Assembly (NCBI GenBank): GCA_048213135.1
Contig: PS015521.1
Location: 1 to 36,343 of the forward strand
DNA length: 36,343 bases
Origin: Reclinomonas americana ATCC 50394
Taxonomy: Eukaryota; Jakobida; Jakobea; Jakobida
Direction of reading: 5' to 3'
Shown: in pieces, positions 1 to 9,301 of the stretch
Position numbering within the stretch: position 1 is the stretch's first letter
Layout: every line of letters starts with the position of its first letter
Notes under the pieces: generated by a model
The model's input: only the letters and a program-made list of their open reading frames with translations
Told to the model about the DNA's origin: nothing
Database searches by the model: none
Position numbers and translations under genes: made by a program

Positions 1-154
1 ACTCATTGTGTCCCCGTTCGCGCAGTGCAAGTTCAATGTGCGCACGATGCCGCAACCGCCAGGCGCCAACTGACCGACTGGCGAGGAAGTCCTGTTATGT
101 TTGTGTTATGTGCATGTGCATATGATAAACAAAGCTATTGTGTTTATGATTTCG

Positions 155-3100
155 CTATAATTCTTCGTGAAGCTCCAGTCCTCGATTCTGAGTTCGGCTC
201 GGCAGCGACCAGCCGACAAACATGGCCACGCAGATGGTGCAAAACGGAGAAGGTCCCGCCGGCAACCAAGTGCATTCCACGAGCAACATGAAGATTCCGA
301 TGGTGATTGCATACGTTCGTAACTGCGCGACGCTCAGCCATCAAACAAACATGAACGCATGCAATCAACGCGCACAAGAGGCGTCACGCACCAGTGCTGT
401 TCCATGACGAATGCACCAATTGGAGTAGCGCACCACCCAGCTGCGTGGTGGCGGTTTGGGTGGAGGGAGCTGAGCTGACAAATAGTCCCACAATACAGGT
501 GGATGCAGAAAGCCGCCACGTATTCTGCCGTCCACAATCGTCACCGTTTTCGCGGGTGGAGCGTCGGCAGTAGATTCCAGTATTGGTGCATGCAGCGGCC
601 CCGCAACCCGCTTGCTGACAATGTCGGCCAGTGGGGGGGCCGGCGGCGGAGCCTTGATGTTGCGTCTGCCAGGCATTATCGCGTAAGAGAGACCCAACGA
701 AAGAGAAGCGCATCACACAGCAGGGAGCGACGAAACTGTTTGCCTTCGGCTCGGTAGTAGCCGCGCATACTGCTGAATATGGCGAATTTTGACTGCGACT
801 CCGATGGCTGCGCGAGGAAGCAGAATCGAATCAGCGTGCGCATATCATTGTCAGCTCATCGTGCAGGAGCGCACGCCGCACCGACGCAAAGGCATCGCGC
901 TCCAGCACCCGCCACAGATTGTCCGACCATTTGTATCGCAGACAAATGTGACACATGCACCAGCTAAAAGTGTCGCACGCTAGTCGATGGGAGCTGGGCG
1001 ACAGGTTCACAAACAGCAGCCCGATCACCGCGGCAACTAATGGCGGCAGCGGCAGCGTGCGCATGTCCACTTGGCTTTGTCGATGCCACAGAATATTGGC
1101 AGTCACTGAGTGTTGAGCAGGTTGGTGAGTTATCACTTACCGGATTTTATGCACACGCACACACACACACACACGCACCCGACAACACAACAACCAAGGG
1201 GTACAACGCCACATGCTCGTGACCAGTGCCGTCGAGCAGTCCGCGCACATGCATTATCAATCCGAGACACAGCCACGGCGAGAATTCCACGTAAACATCG
1301 ATCAGGCGCTCCTTCAGCTGCCGCGAATACAACTTGCACGGAGGGGCCGGCAGCGGTGTCCGGTGCACGTGCTGTCGTGCAACGCCCGTCATAAACACGG
1401 CGACAATCTGCCAAGCATGTGAGACACACTTCCCATTTGATCAACAACCGGATTTCACACTCTCTCTCTCTCTCTCTCTCACCATCCACCAGCCGAACAC
1501 CAGCCATCGATTCACCATCGCGGCGCTGCGTCACAGAGTGAGCAAGCGGCATCGATTACAAGGACACACGAGGAACGCACCACTGCGACACCAGTTCTAT
1601 CCTCCGCGCCGCACTCAATCGTCTCTGGCTCAACGGCCATTCGGTTTCGGCACACATGTCGCGAATGAGCCACGCTGCAAGTGCCGTCACACATCAGTAA
1701 GCAACACAACGTTGGTAAGACGTGGCATCAACAACACTCAACCCTGATCGGCCGTGTTCGGGCACGTGGTGGCAACGCGGGACAACTGCATCGATTTGAA
1801 GAGCTCCGACACGGTGACGGTCACCGTGTTGGAAGACACGGCCAGCACAATACAAATGGCCATGCAGATATGCATGGTGCGGTCCCGCCATCGCGTGCAC
1901 CGCCCAACGGCGTAGTAGACGACAAACTGGATCACGTGAAGCAGTATAGTGCGCATTGCGCCCTCCATTTCTATCGTGATGCCGGCGAAAATGTCGAGCA
2001 CAGTGAAGATGCACAAGACTGCACACGAGCATGAGAGGACGAACGCAAAGTGGAGTCAGTGGGAGGGAGCAGCACTCACATCCAACCAAGGCGTAGGTGA
2101 TGAAACGTGCAGGCCAATGTCCTCGCCACACACGCACGCAGACCATTAGCTGCAACAGCAAGGTACCGCAACCGCTGACGACGCTGAGCGTGCGTGCGTT
2201 CCACTCGCGACCAGGTGAGTCGAACGCCGACAGCGCAGCGACAATGACCGATGCCAGCCAGGAGCCGACCTGCAATCACATGAGCGAGAGGGGACAGGGT
2301 AGCAGAAGAGAGCTCTCTTCCTCCCGCTTCCGCACACGCACCACAGGCTTGGCTATGCTGGCAATGACCGCCACCGTCGTCAACATCGAATTGGAAGACA
2401 CCGGAATGAGGGCCATGGCGACCGACGCCACCATCAACAGCACGAAAAAGTAAAAGAGCACGATGGCCCACGCAGGCATCCACGGTGTCCACTCGTCACG
2501 CCGACCAAAGCACACCGCAAACACCGCCGCGTCAATGATCACGGCCAGCAGCAGGCCCAGCCGGCGGCGCGCATACGCGCTAACAATGTACGGCGACAAC
2601 ACCTCCACCAAGTGCGATACCAGGAAGCAGGCAATGGAGGCGCCGGGCAGCAGCACCACAGGTCTCAGCAGGGCGCCCAGCGGACCACTGGATGACAAGT
2701 AGAGCGATAATAGTGCAACCAGCACGGCCACCAGCAGTGCGCTGCGGCGGGATACCTCTCGGCGGAGTGCGCGTCGGGCGTGCAGGATCACGGCGAACAT
2801 GAGCATTACCGCTGTGGGGGGTAGAAGGGAGAAGGGAGAGGGGGTGAGGGAGGGAGAAGGGAGGGAGAAGGGAAAGGGCGTGAGGGAGAAGGGAGAGGGA
2901 GTCTCTCCCTCTCTCTCGTTCTTGATACTGCCCTCAATGTCATTCTCTTTCTCTCTTGTGATTACTCTCGCGCCCGTCCCCCTTTTCCTTCGCGATGCCC
3001 ATAGATATAAAGGGGGGAGGGAGAAAGAGAGTGAGGCGAGGTGCATGCCTGGGATCATCGATCACTCACTCTTCCTCATGTCTCTTCAAAGAAAAAGAGA

Positions 3101-3337
3101 AAGAGAGCGAGAAAGACACAGAGGAACAACTCGGAATGGAACTGCTGCATGTATCGAGCCACTAACTGTCATCACTTTCTCCACCCGGCCTCACCCACTT
3201 CTTCTTCTTCTTCTTCTTCTGCCCTCTCTCTTCAGGAGGCAGCGCCGAATCACTGGGTTCGTCACCGCGAATCCCCCACGATTCACAGAGAAGGAGGGGT
3301 AGCAGCAGCAGAAGCGTATCGCGACGAACCAGCAATT

Positions 3338-3378
<41 letters not shown>

Positions 3379-4518
3379 CTTGGTACTGCCCCCACTGCCG
3401 AATCACAGATCGTTCTTTCACCCTTGTCTCTCGCGCTCATTCCCCTTCTCACTTGCGATGCCACAGATATGGAGAGGGCGGAGGGAGAAAGAACGAGAGA
3501 GAGGCGACTGTTCCAAGTGAAGCAGGTGCATTCGTGGGATCACGTATCTCTTCAAAGAGAGAGAGATCGGAATGGAACATCTGCATACATCGACTATAAT
3601 CGTCCACACTCACCCTCTCATCTATCTTGAGGGACGAGGGAAGAGAGAGTGGAACAGCTGCATGTATCGACTCACTGATCGCCCACGCCTTTTCTCTCGC
3701 ACTCGTCTCTCTTCTCCCCGAGCCCGATGCGATGCCCGCAGAGACATAGGGACGACGGAAGAGAGCGAATCACTGATCGTTCTCACTTTCTCACTCTTGC
3801 ATACCTCTTTTTCCCCCGAGCCCGATGCGAGACAGAGGGAAAGGAGATAGAGAGCGGAACAGCTGCATGTATCGACTCACTGATCGCCCTCACTTTCTCT
3901 CTCGCACTCGTCTCTCTTCTCGCCCACAACGAGACAAATCAGAGTGGAATCACTGCCAGTATCGGATCTTTGCTCACCCTCTCCCCCTGCCCCTGCCCCT
4001 CCCCATCCACCCACCAGCACTGGTCATCGCGCCAACCATACAACACATGCCAAAGAGAATGGTCTCCGGCGCCAACGCGCTCCCCGACACCCACATCCAC
4101 CAGCCCAGCACCAACACACCACTCCATCCCGCAGTCACCGACACCATCGATCGGATAGACAACAATAACCTCGCCTGCGCAGCGCGACGAGTGATCGCCG
4201 CCACAAGAAGCAACAGATTCACCGACTGCCACCCTCATTGATTCAGAGACTGATGATGCGCGACATAGATGGACTGTGTGCGCGCACCACTAATGCATGC
4301 ACACAAAAGGCGACAGCGAAGAGGACCCAGGCTCCGCGTCCGTGATACATGCGCCACACCAGAGGCATGTTGTAGTCGGCGGCGGAGGAGGCGGCGAGTG
4401 GCCAGTGGAAGTAGGCGTAGCAGGCAAAGTAGCCGATGAGAGCGGAGAGTGAGACGGTGGCGGTGAGAAGGAGGAGAACAAGAGCGCCGTGGCGCAGGCG
4501 GCGGGGAGGCCACCTCAT
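155..4518 (-). CDS. Large polytopic membrane protein, 12 exons, family not recognised
   Basis: Twelve exons join with matching phase at every boundary: 4518-4288, 4174-4015, 2811-2342, 2269-2080, 2018-1743, 1674-1581, 1525-1483, 1407-1179, 1105-882, 807-719, 665-434 and 322-155 (TAG). The product is about 801 residues. I chose ATG 4518 because it gives a short basic N-terminus (MRWPPRRLRHG) followed at once by a hydrophobic segment; in-frame ATGs exist upstream at 4557 and 4608. Roughly 14 to 16 hydrophobic segments are visible, among them GALVLLLLTATVSLSALIG, SALLVAVLVALLSLYL, AWAIVLFYFFVLLMVASVAM and, in the last exon, TIGIFMLLVECTW. A Pro-rich loop (LPPPKPPP) precedes the last hydrophobic pair. 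Donors are GTGCGC, GTGGGT, GTGCGT, GTGAGT, GTTGAG, GTGAGA, GTGCGG and GTGTGA. I see no transporter, channel or receptor signature. The exons from 882 to 434 are the least certain because the reading frame must change twice there. Confidence 0.72.
2812..4014 (-). repeat. 1.2-kb intron filled with GA/CT tracts and a diverged tandem repeat
   Basis: This is the second intron of the polytopic membrane protein gene (donor GTGGGT, acceptor CACAG) and is about ten times longer than most introns in the window. It holds purine-rich tracts (2826-2905, 3099-3120), a perfect CT run at about 3341-3374, and at least five diverged copies of a unit whose core reads GGAACAGCTGCATGTATCGA. The cores lie near 3135-3159, 3571-3594, 3651-3670, 3856-3875 and 3945-3964. 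Between cores there is a recurring CT-rich spacer containing CTCTCGCACTCGTCTCTCTT. No coding exon was needed inside it to keep the flanking exons in phase. Confidence 0.7.
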
Positions 4519-5182
4519 GGAGGTGAGAGCGAACGATTGGATTGAGTGACAGGACATGCCGAGAATGGATCTTGGAGGACACGTGGAATTGTGAGCTCTC
4601 CTGTACACTGTTGCGTGTTGCGATAGCTTGTGCTGGAACTCGTAAGACCTGTGTTCCAGCTGGCGACGTCGAAGTTTGATTGCGAATCACTTCGAGGTCA
4701 GGATTGCCACTTCAGTGCAAAGCTGTGCTTCTCACGATCATGCAGTCCGGAGAATCCGGATTGAAAGGGCCTGCCAGCCCTGCGACTGTAGAAGAGCGTG
4801 GGCACTAACCTCGCTTTCTAGAAGTCTGTATGCGTCTGTCACTTGAACTTCTGTGTCTCTCTCAGTATCCTCTTTGCCATTCTGCTGAAGAATGTTTCTC
4901 TCTATCACTATCTCTCTCTCTTTCTCTGTCTCCGAGGGGCTCCTTGCAAGCAGCGTGAAGCGGAGTTCACTGCTGCAATGGACGACGTCGCTGGTAATTG
5001 GTCATGATGCAGTACGACGCGTGTCTGTTGTCGCAGTGGATGCAGCGACAGCTCGACAGCACACAAGACACCTACACCTGCGCAGCGCAGCATGCAGTTG
5101 TCTCTGACAGCATGCAAACGCACCAAGTGTGTTCACTCTCTTCGCAGGTCGCCTCACCGCCGCTGCATCTCCACGACAATGC
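4519..5182. other. Intergenic stretch between two minus-strand genes
   Basis: This region separates the stop of the HDEL protein gene (5183) from the chosen start of the polytopic membrane protein gene (4518). It should contain the 3' UTR of the first and the promoter and 5' UTR of the second. It includes a short CT-rich stretch at 4895-4925. I see no ORF with coding character, no tRNA and no other feature. Confidence 0.5.
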
Positions 5183-5761
5183 TCACAGCTCATCATGCGT
5201 CTTCTCCTCATCGTCATCGTCGTCGCCATCATCATCGACATCGACATCGTCATGAGCGGCGACAGCCTCCTCCTCGTGCTGCTGCTGCGACGCGACCGGC
5301 GCCTCCTCCTCCTGCACCACCGCCTGCACAACGCCACACTCACTTCACACGTCTCACACACGCACGCAAGCACCTCACGCCCACGTACCTTCTCCTCAAC
5401 AGGAGTGACAATCTCCTCCTCGTCCTCCTCACCAAGCGGCGGAGTCGTCTCAATCTCCGTCGGCGGCGCTCCGAAATGCACAGACACCTGCCAGCGCGCA
5501 TATCAGCACAAGGCACACAATGAAAGACAAGGCACACTCTCTCCACCTTCTCAATGGTGCTATGCAGGCGCTCCTGCACACGTGTCACCGCCTTTTGCGC
5601 CCACTGCTGCACCTCGCCCACCGTCTCACGACGCGCCAGCGTCTCCCAGTTGACAAACGCCGCGTGCATCACCGCAAGAACAGCAACAACAATAATCACG
5701 CGAAGCAACAGCAGCAAAACACGCTGCAACTTGCGCGTCGCCCATCCAGACACGCACCTGC

Positions 5762-5796
<35 letters not shown>

Positions 5797-6407
5797 AGCA
5801 AGTGAGAAACGCACAAAGTCTTGCACACATGCATACTTGTACACTTGTCACACACGAAACGCACCAAACACGCACTTTTCACACTAATGCACACTTTTTG
5901 CACACTACTGCACACACTTGCACATAACACACACTGGCACACACTTACACACACAAACGCACACTTTCTGCACACTTTCCGCACACAAATGCACATTTGT
6001 GTACACTTTCGCACACTTTTTCACACTAATGCACACACTTTTGCATACTCTGGCCCACACTTGCACATAACACACACTGGCACACACTTGCACCCACAAA
6101 CGCACACTTTCTGCACACTTTTTGCACACTTTTTCACACTAATGCACACTTTTCGCACACTTTTGCACACTTTCACACACTTTTGCACACTTTCTTTGCA
6201 CTTTACGCACACCTATACCCACAAGCACACACTCCTGCACACTCCTGCACACAAAACACAAACAAACTTGCACTTTTCTCTCTTTGTCTTTCTCTCTCAG
6301 TCTTGTCTCACTCACCAGGCAAGCCACACAGCAAACGTGGTCAGTGCAACAAACACAATCGCATACGGCGACGCAGCCAACTGCGTGAGCGATACACTCT
6401 CCGTCAT
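5183..6407 (-). CDS. Small membrane protein with acidic tail ending in HDEL
   Basis: Four exons join in phase: 6407-6316, 5757-5538, 5487-5389 and 5323-5183 (TGA), giving about 183 residues. The first exon carries a hydrophobic segment (SPYAIVFVALTTFAVWLAW). The second begins with a basic stretch (WATRKLQRV) and a second hydrophobic segment (LLLLLRVIIVVAVLAVM), followed by an amphipathic helical region. The last two exons are strongly acidic (EEDEEE, then a long Asp run), and the protein stops directly after KTHDEL. HDEL is an established ER-retrieval signal read in the lumen by the KDEL receptor, so the tail is predicted to face the ER lumen; this is inference. Exon 2 could instead end at 5547 (donor GTGGAG), removing three residues. 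The family is not recognised. The first intron is 558 bp and repeat-rich. Confidence 0.72.
5758..6315 (-). repeat. Intron built of degenerate GCACACTTT-type repeats and a CA run
   Basis: This is intron 1 of the HDEL protein gene (donor GTGAGT at 6315, acceptor TTTTGCAG at 5758). On the plus strand it opens with a CA run (about 5763-5791), followed by more than twenty imperfect units of the form GCACACTTT(T/N) and longer units such as CACATAACACACACTGGCACACACTTRCAC, present twice near 5921 and 6063. Apparent ORFs rich in Cys and Val (minus) or His and Thr (plus) through this region are by-products of the repeat. Confidence 0.75.
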
Positions 6408-6472
6408 GGCAAAACACAATACAAAGTAAAGTGAACTCCGTTGATCGGAGCTCGTGTTTGTCTTTGCAAAGA

Positions 6473-6660
6473 NNNNNNNNNNNNNNNNNNNNNNNNNNNN
6501 NNNNNNNNNNNNNNNNNNNNNNNNNNNNNNNNNNNNNNNNNNNNNNNNNNNNNNNNNNNNNNNNNNNNNNNNNNNNNNNNNNNNNNNNNNNNNNNNNNNN
6601 NNNNNNNNNNNNNNNNNNNNNNNNNNNNNNNNNNNNNNNNNNNNNNNNNNNNNNNNNNNN
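6473..6660. other. Scaffold gap (188 N)
   Basis: A run of N. It separates the HDEL protein gene from a 409-bp contig that appears to be placed in the wrong orientation (see the glutathione synthetase N-terminal fragment). Confidence 0.99.
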
Positions 6661-6697
6661 GTGCATGCCATGAACATATGTGGACGACGGAACACAC

Positions 6698-7020
6698 CCG
6701 CTTGTGCAACATGCGCGAGTGTGGAGGTGAGGAAAGTGGGGTGTCGCGCGACTGCATCCACGAGGCGATTCACACAGGCGGATAAGTCACGGACGCGCTC
6801 GTATGCGCTGCGTGGAAGAAGCGCTGCGCGGAGAGTCACAGGCGCCACCATCATCGTCCCAGCAGACGAGGCTGTGTGTGAGAGTGAGAACAAGGGGAGA
6901 GTGAAAGAAAGACAGAGTGTGCGTGCGCGCAACGAGAGACTGTGACACCAGGCGCAGGCAACGGCGGCCTCAGCAGGATGCCAGTGGAGGCGCAGTACCA
7001 TGCTGCGTCTTGCAACACAC
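6698..7020 (-). CDS. Glutathione synthetase, N-terminal exons on an apparently inverted contig
   Basis: Two exons are visible on the minus strand: one ending at 6949 (donor GTGTCA) with the segment DAAWYCASTGILLRP, and one at 6871-6698 with APVTLRAALLPRSAYERV and CVNRLVDAVARHPTFL. They join in phase 1. In order and spacing these segments match the N-terminal part of eukaryotic glutathione synthetase, where an 'A...A...G...LR' helix is followed by 'APFTL.PS..P...' and 'FN.LVD.V..'. The rest of the enzyme lies at 9302-11133 on the opposite strand, and no N-terminal exon is visible there. The contig 6661-7069 is bounded by gaps on both sides, so a flipped contig explains the arrangement best. 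The alternatives are a true inversion or a second, broken copy. The start codon is not identified; an ATG at about 7026 is possible. Confidence 0.65.
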
Positions 7021-7035
7021 TCTGCATGTTTGCTC

Positions 7036-7069
<34 letters not shown>

Positions 7070-7188
7070 NNNNNNNNNNNNNNNNNNNNNNNNNNNNNNN
7101 NNNNNNNNNNNNNNNNNNNNNNNNNNNNNNNNNNNNNNNNNNNNNNNNNNNNNNNNNNNNNNNNNNNNNNNNNNNNNNNNNNNNNNNN
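7070..7188. other. Scaffold gap (119 N) at a CT microsatellite
   Basis: A run of N that begins directly at the end of a CT dinucleotide run (7041-7069). The microsatellite probably caused the assembly break. Confidence 0.99.
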
Positions 7189-8035
7189 TTTGTAATGATT
7201 GATTGGTCACTCTATCGGTCTCCTCTTTGTCTCGGAGTGAGGAGAGCGACTGCGGTGGTCGGCTTTTCCACTCTTCTGGCCTTTGTGGCGTCCTTGCGTG
7301 CACGTCCCCGACTCTCCGAACATCCCTCTTCCTCACTCCGACTATCCGTCTTGCAGTCAGGCTTCTCTCGCCTTGCTATTGCCTCTTACTCGCCCACGCT
7401 CGTCTCCTCCACTCTCTTCTATCTCTCTTCCAGTTACGAGCTTTTCTTTTCTCTCCAACTGCTCAGACTGTGCTGTTTTCGCTCTCCCCCCTGCGGTTTG
7501 CCTCTCACTTCCGCCCTCTTCTTTCTCTCTTCCAGATTCAACCTTTTTTCTTTCCATCTGATTAGAAAGTGATGTTTCGCTCTCGCCTTGCTCTTTGCCG
7601 CTCATTCGCCCGCACTCCTCTCCTTCCACTCTCTTCTGTCGCGCTCCCCAGCTGATGTTAGTCCAATTTTCCCTTCTCCCGTTTCGCTTTTCCTCACTCG
7701 CCTGCTCCTCCCCTTCGGCCGCACCCCCTTCCCGCCATCTCCATCATCTGTCTCTCCCTCTTGTCAGCAATGCATTTGTGTGCGCTGCGTTAATCCGTCA
7801 TCAGTTCCTCCCCTCACGTCGTCCCCAAGCTCCATCATCCATCTCTCTCTCTCTCTGTCTGTCTGTCTGTCTGTCTGTCTCGCTATCCCCGTCTCTTTCT
7901 CGCTCTCATACACATCTCTCGTCATTGAAGCTGTTGTGTGCTTGATCTACCTGCTTCTCTGTCTTCCCTCTCTCATCAATGATGCTGCATGCAGCAAAGG
8001 AAAGAGACTTACACCTTCTTTGTGCCCCTGTCCCT
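7189..8035. other. CT-rich non-coding sequence, probably a glutathione synthetase intron or 5' flank
   Basis: The stretch is strongly pyrimidine-rich on the plus strand (CTCTCTCTCT, and TCTG repeats at 7856-7880). Its open frames are low-complexity Ser/Leu/Pro strings with no domain. Its last 200 bases resemble 9057-9200 on the far side of the next gap. It lies upstream of the visible plus-strand exons of glutathione synthetase. Confidence 0.5.
7840..8030 (+). repeat. Copy 1 of a CT-rich direct repeat flanking a gap
   Basis: The segment contains, in order, a CTCTCTCTCT run, GTCTCTTTCTCGCTCTCATA, then CTCTCGTCATT, CTTCCCTCTCTCATCAA and a GATGCT-CATGCAGCAAAG stretch. The same blocks in the same order recur at 9057-9200. 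The two copies flank the 957-N gap. Confidence 0.75.
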
Positions 8036-8992
8036 NNNNNNNNNNNNNNNNNNNNNNNNNNNNNNNNNNNNNNNNNNNNNNNNNNNNNNNNNNNNNNNNN
8101 NNNNNNNNNNNNNNNNNNNNNNNNNNNNNNNNNNNNNNNNNNNNNNNNNNNNNNNNNNNNNNNNNNNNNNNNNNNNNNNNNNNNNNNNNNNNNNNNNNNN
8201 NNNNNNNNNNNNNNNNNNNNNNNNNNNNNNNNNNNNNNNNNNNNNNNNNNNNNNNNNNNNNNNNNNNNNNNNNNNNNNNNNNNNNNNNNNNNNNNNNNNN
8301 NNNNNNNNNNNNNNNNNNNNNNNNNNNNNNNNNNNNNNNNNNNNNNNNNNNNNNNNNNNNNNNNNNNNNNNNNNNNNNNNNNNNNNNNNNNNNNNNNNNN
8401 NNNNNNNNNNNNNNNNNNNNNNNNNNNNNNNNNNNNNNNNNNNNNNNNNNNNNNNNNNNNNNNNNNNNNNNNNNNNNNNNNNNNNNNNNNNNNNNNNNNN
8501 NNNNNNNNNNNNNNNNNNNNNNNNNNNNNNNNNNNNNNNNNNNNNNNNNNNNNNNNNNNNNNNNNNNNNNNNNNNNNNNNNNNNNNNNNNNNNNNNNNNN
8601 NNNNNNNNNNNNNNNNNNNNNNNNNNNNNNNNNNNNNNNNNNNNNNNNNNNNNNNNNNNNNNNNNNNNNNNNNNNNNNNNNNNNNNNNNNNNNNNNNNNN
8701 NNNNNNNNNNNNNNNNNNNNNNNNNNNNNNNNNNNNNNNNNNNNNNNNNNNNNNNNNNNNNNNNNNNNNNNNNNNNNNNNNNNNNNNNNNNNNNNNNNNN
8801 NNNNNNNNNNNNNNNNNNNNNNNNNNNNNNNNNNNNNNNNNNNNNNNNNNNNNNNNNNNNNNNNNNNNNNNNNNNNNNNNNNNNNNNNNNNNNNNNNNNN
8901 NNNNNNNNNNNNNNNNNNNNNNNNNNNNNNNNNNNNNNNNNNNNNNNNNNNNNNNNNNNNNNNNNNNNNNNNNNNNNNNNNNNNNNNNNNNN
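8036..8992. other. Scaffold gap (957 N)
   Basis: A run of N between two copies of a CT-rich repeat. Exons of glutathione synthetase that link the N-terminal domain to the exon at 9302 are expected here. Confidence 0.99.
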
Positions 8993-9056
8993 CTCTCTCT
9001 CCCGCCCTTTCCCCTCGCTTCCCTCCCTCTCCTTCCCCCTTTCCCCCTTCCCTATC

Positions 9057-9200
9057 ACGTCTCTCTCTCTCTCGCTTTCACCGTCTCTTTCTCGCTCTCA
9101 TACACACGTCTCTCGTCATTTAAGCTGCTCCTCTGTCTTCCCTCTCTCATCAACGATGCTTCATGCAGCAAAGCAAAGATACCTGTCCCTCTCTCTCTCC
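9057..9200 (+). repeat. Copy 2 of a CT-rich direct repeat flanking a gap
   Basis: It matches 7840-8030 block by block, including GTCTCTTTCTCGCTCTCATA and CTTCCCTCTCTCATCAA, with scattered substitutions (for example CAACGATGCTTCATGCAGC against CAATGATGCTGCATGCAGC). It lies in the pyrimidine-rich tract just upstream of the acceptor at 9301. Confidence 0.75.
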
Positions 9201-9301
9201 CTCACCGTCCCCCTTTCCCCCACTCACCTTCTCCCTTTCCCCCTTCCCCCTCACCCCCTTCCCCTTCCCCTTTCCCCCTTCCCCCCCCTCCCCCCTCACA
9301 G

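Noticed and set aside
831-1136. Possible RGS-like segment (WRVLERDAFASVRRALL) near the end of the polytopic protein
   Set aside because: It resembles only the last helix of an RGS domain. The residues before it are a membrane segment and the exon probably ends after DAFAS, so the similarity is likely chance.
2799-3520. Arg/Glu-rich and Ser/Leu-rich open frames
   Set aside because: Translations of GA/CT microsatellites inside an intron.
5340-6215. Cys/Val-rich and His/Thr-rich open frames that look like cysteine-rich secreted proteins
   Set aside because: They come from translating the GCACACTTT repeats of an intron; no codon bias or domain is present.
5921-6250. Regularly spaced units that could suggest a CRISPR-like array
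   Set aside because: The units are degenerate simple repeats without unique spacers, in a eukaryotic intron.
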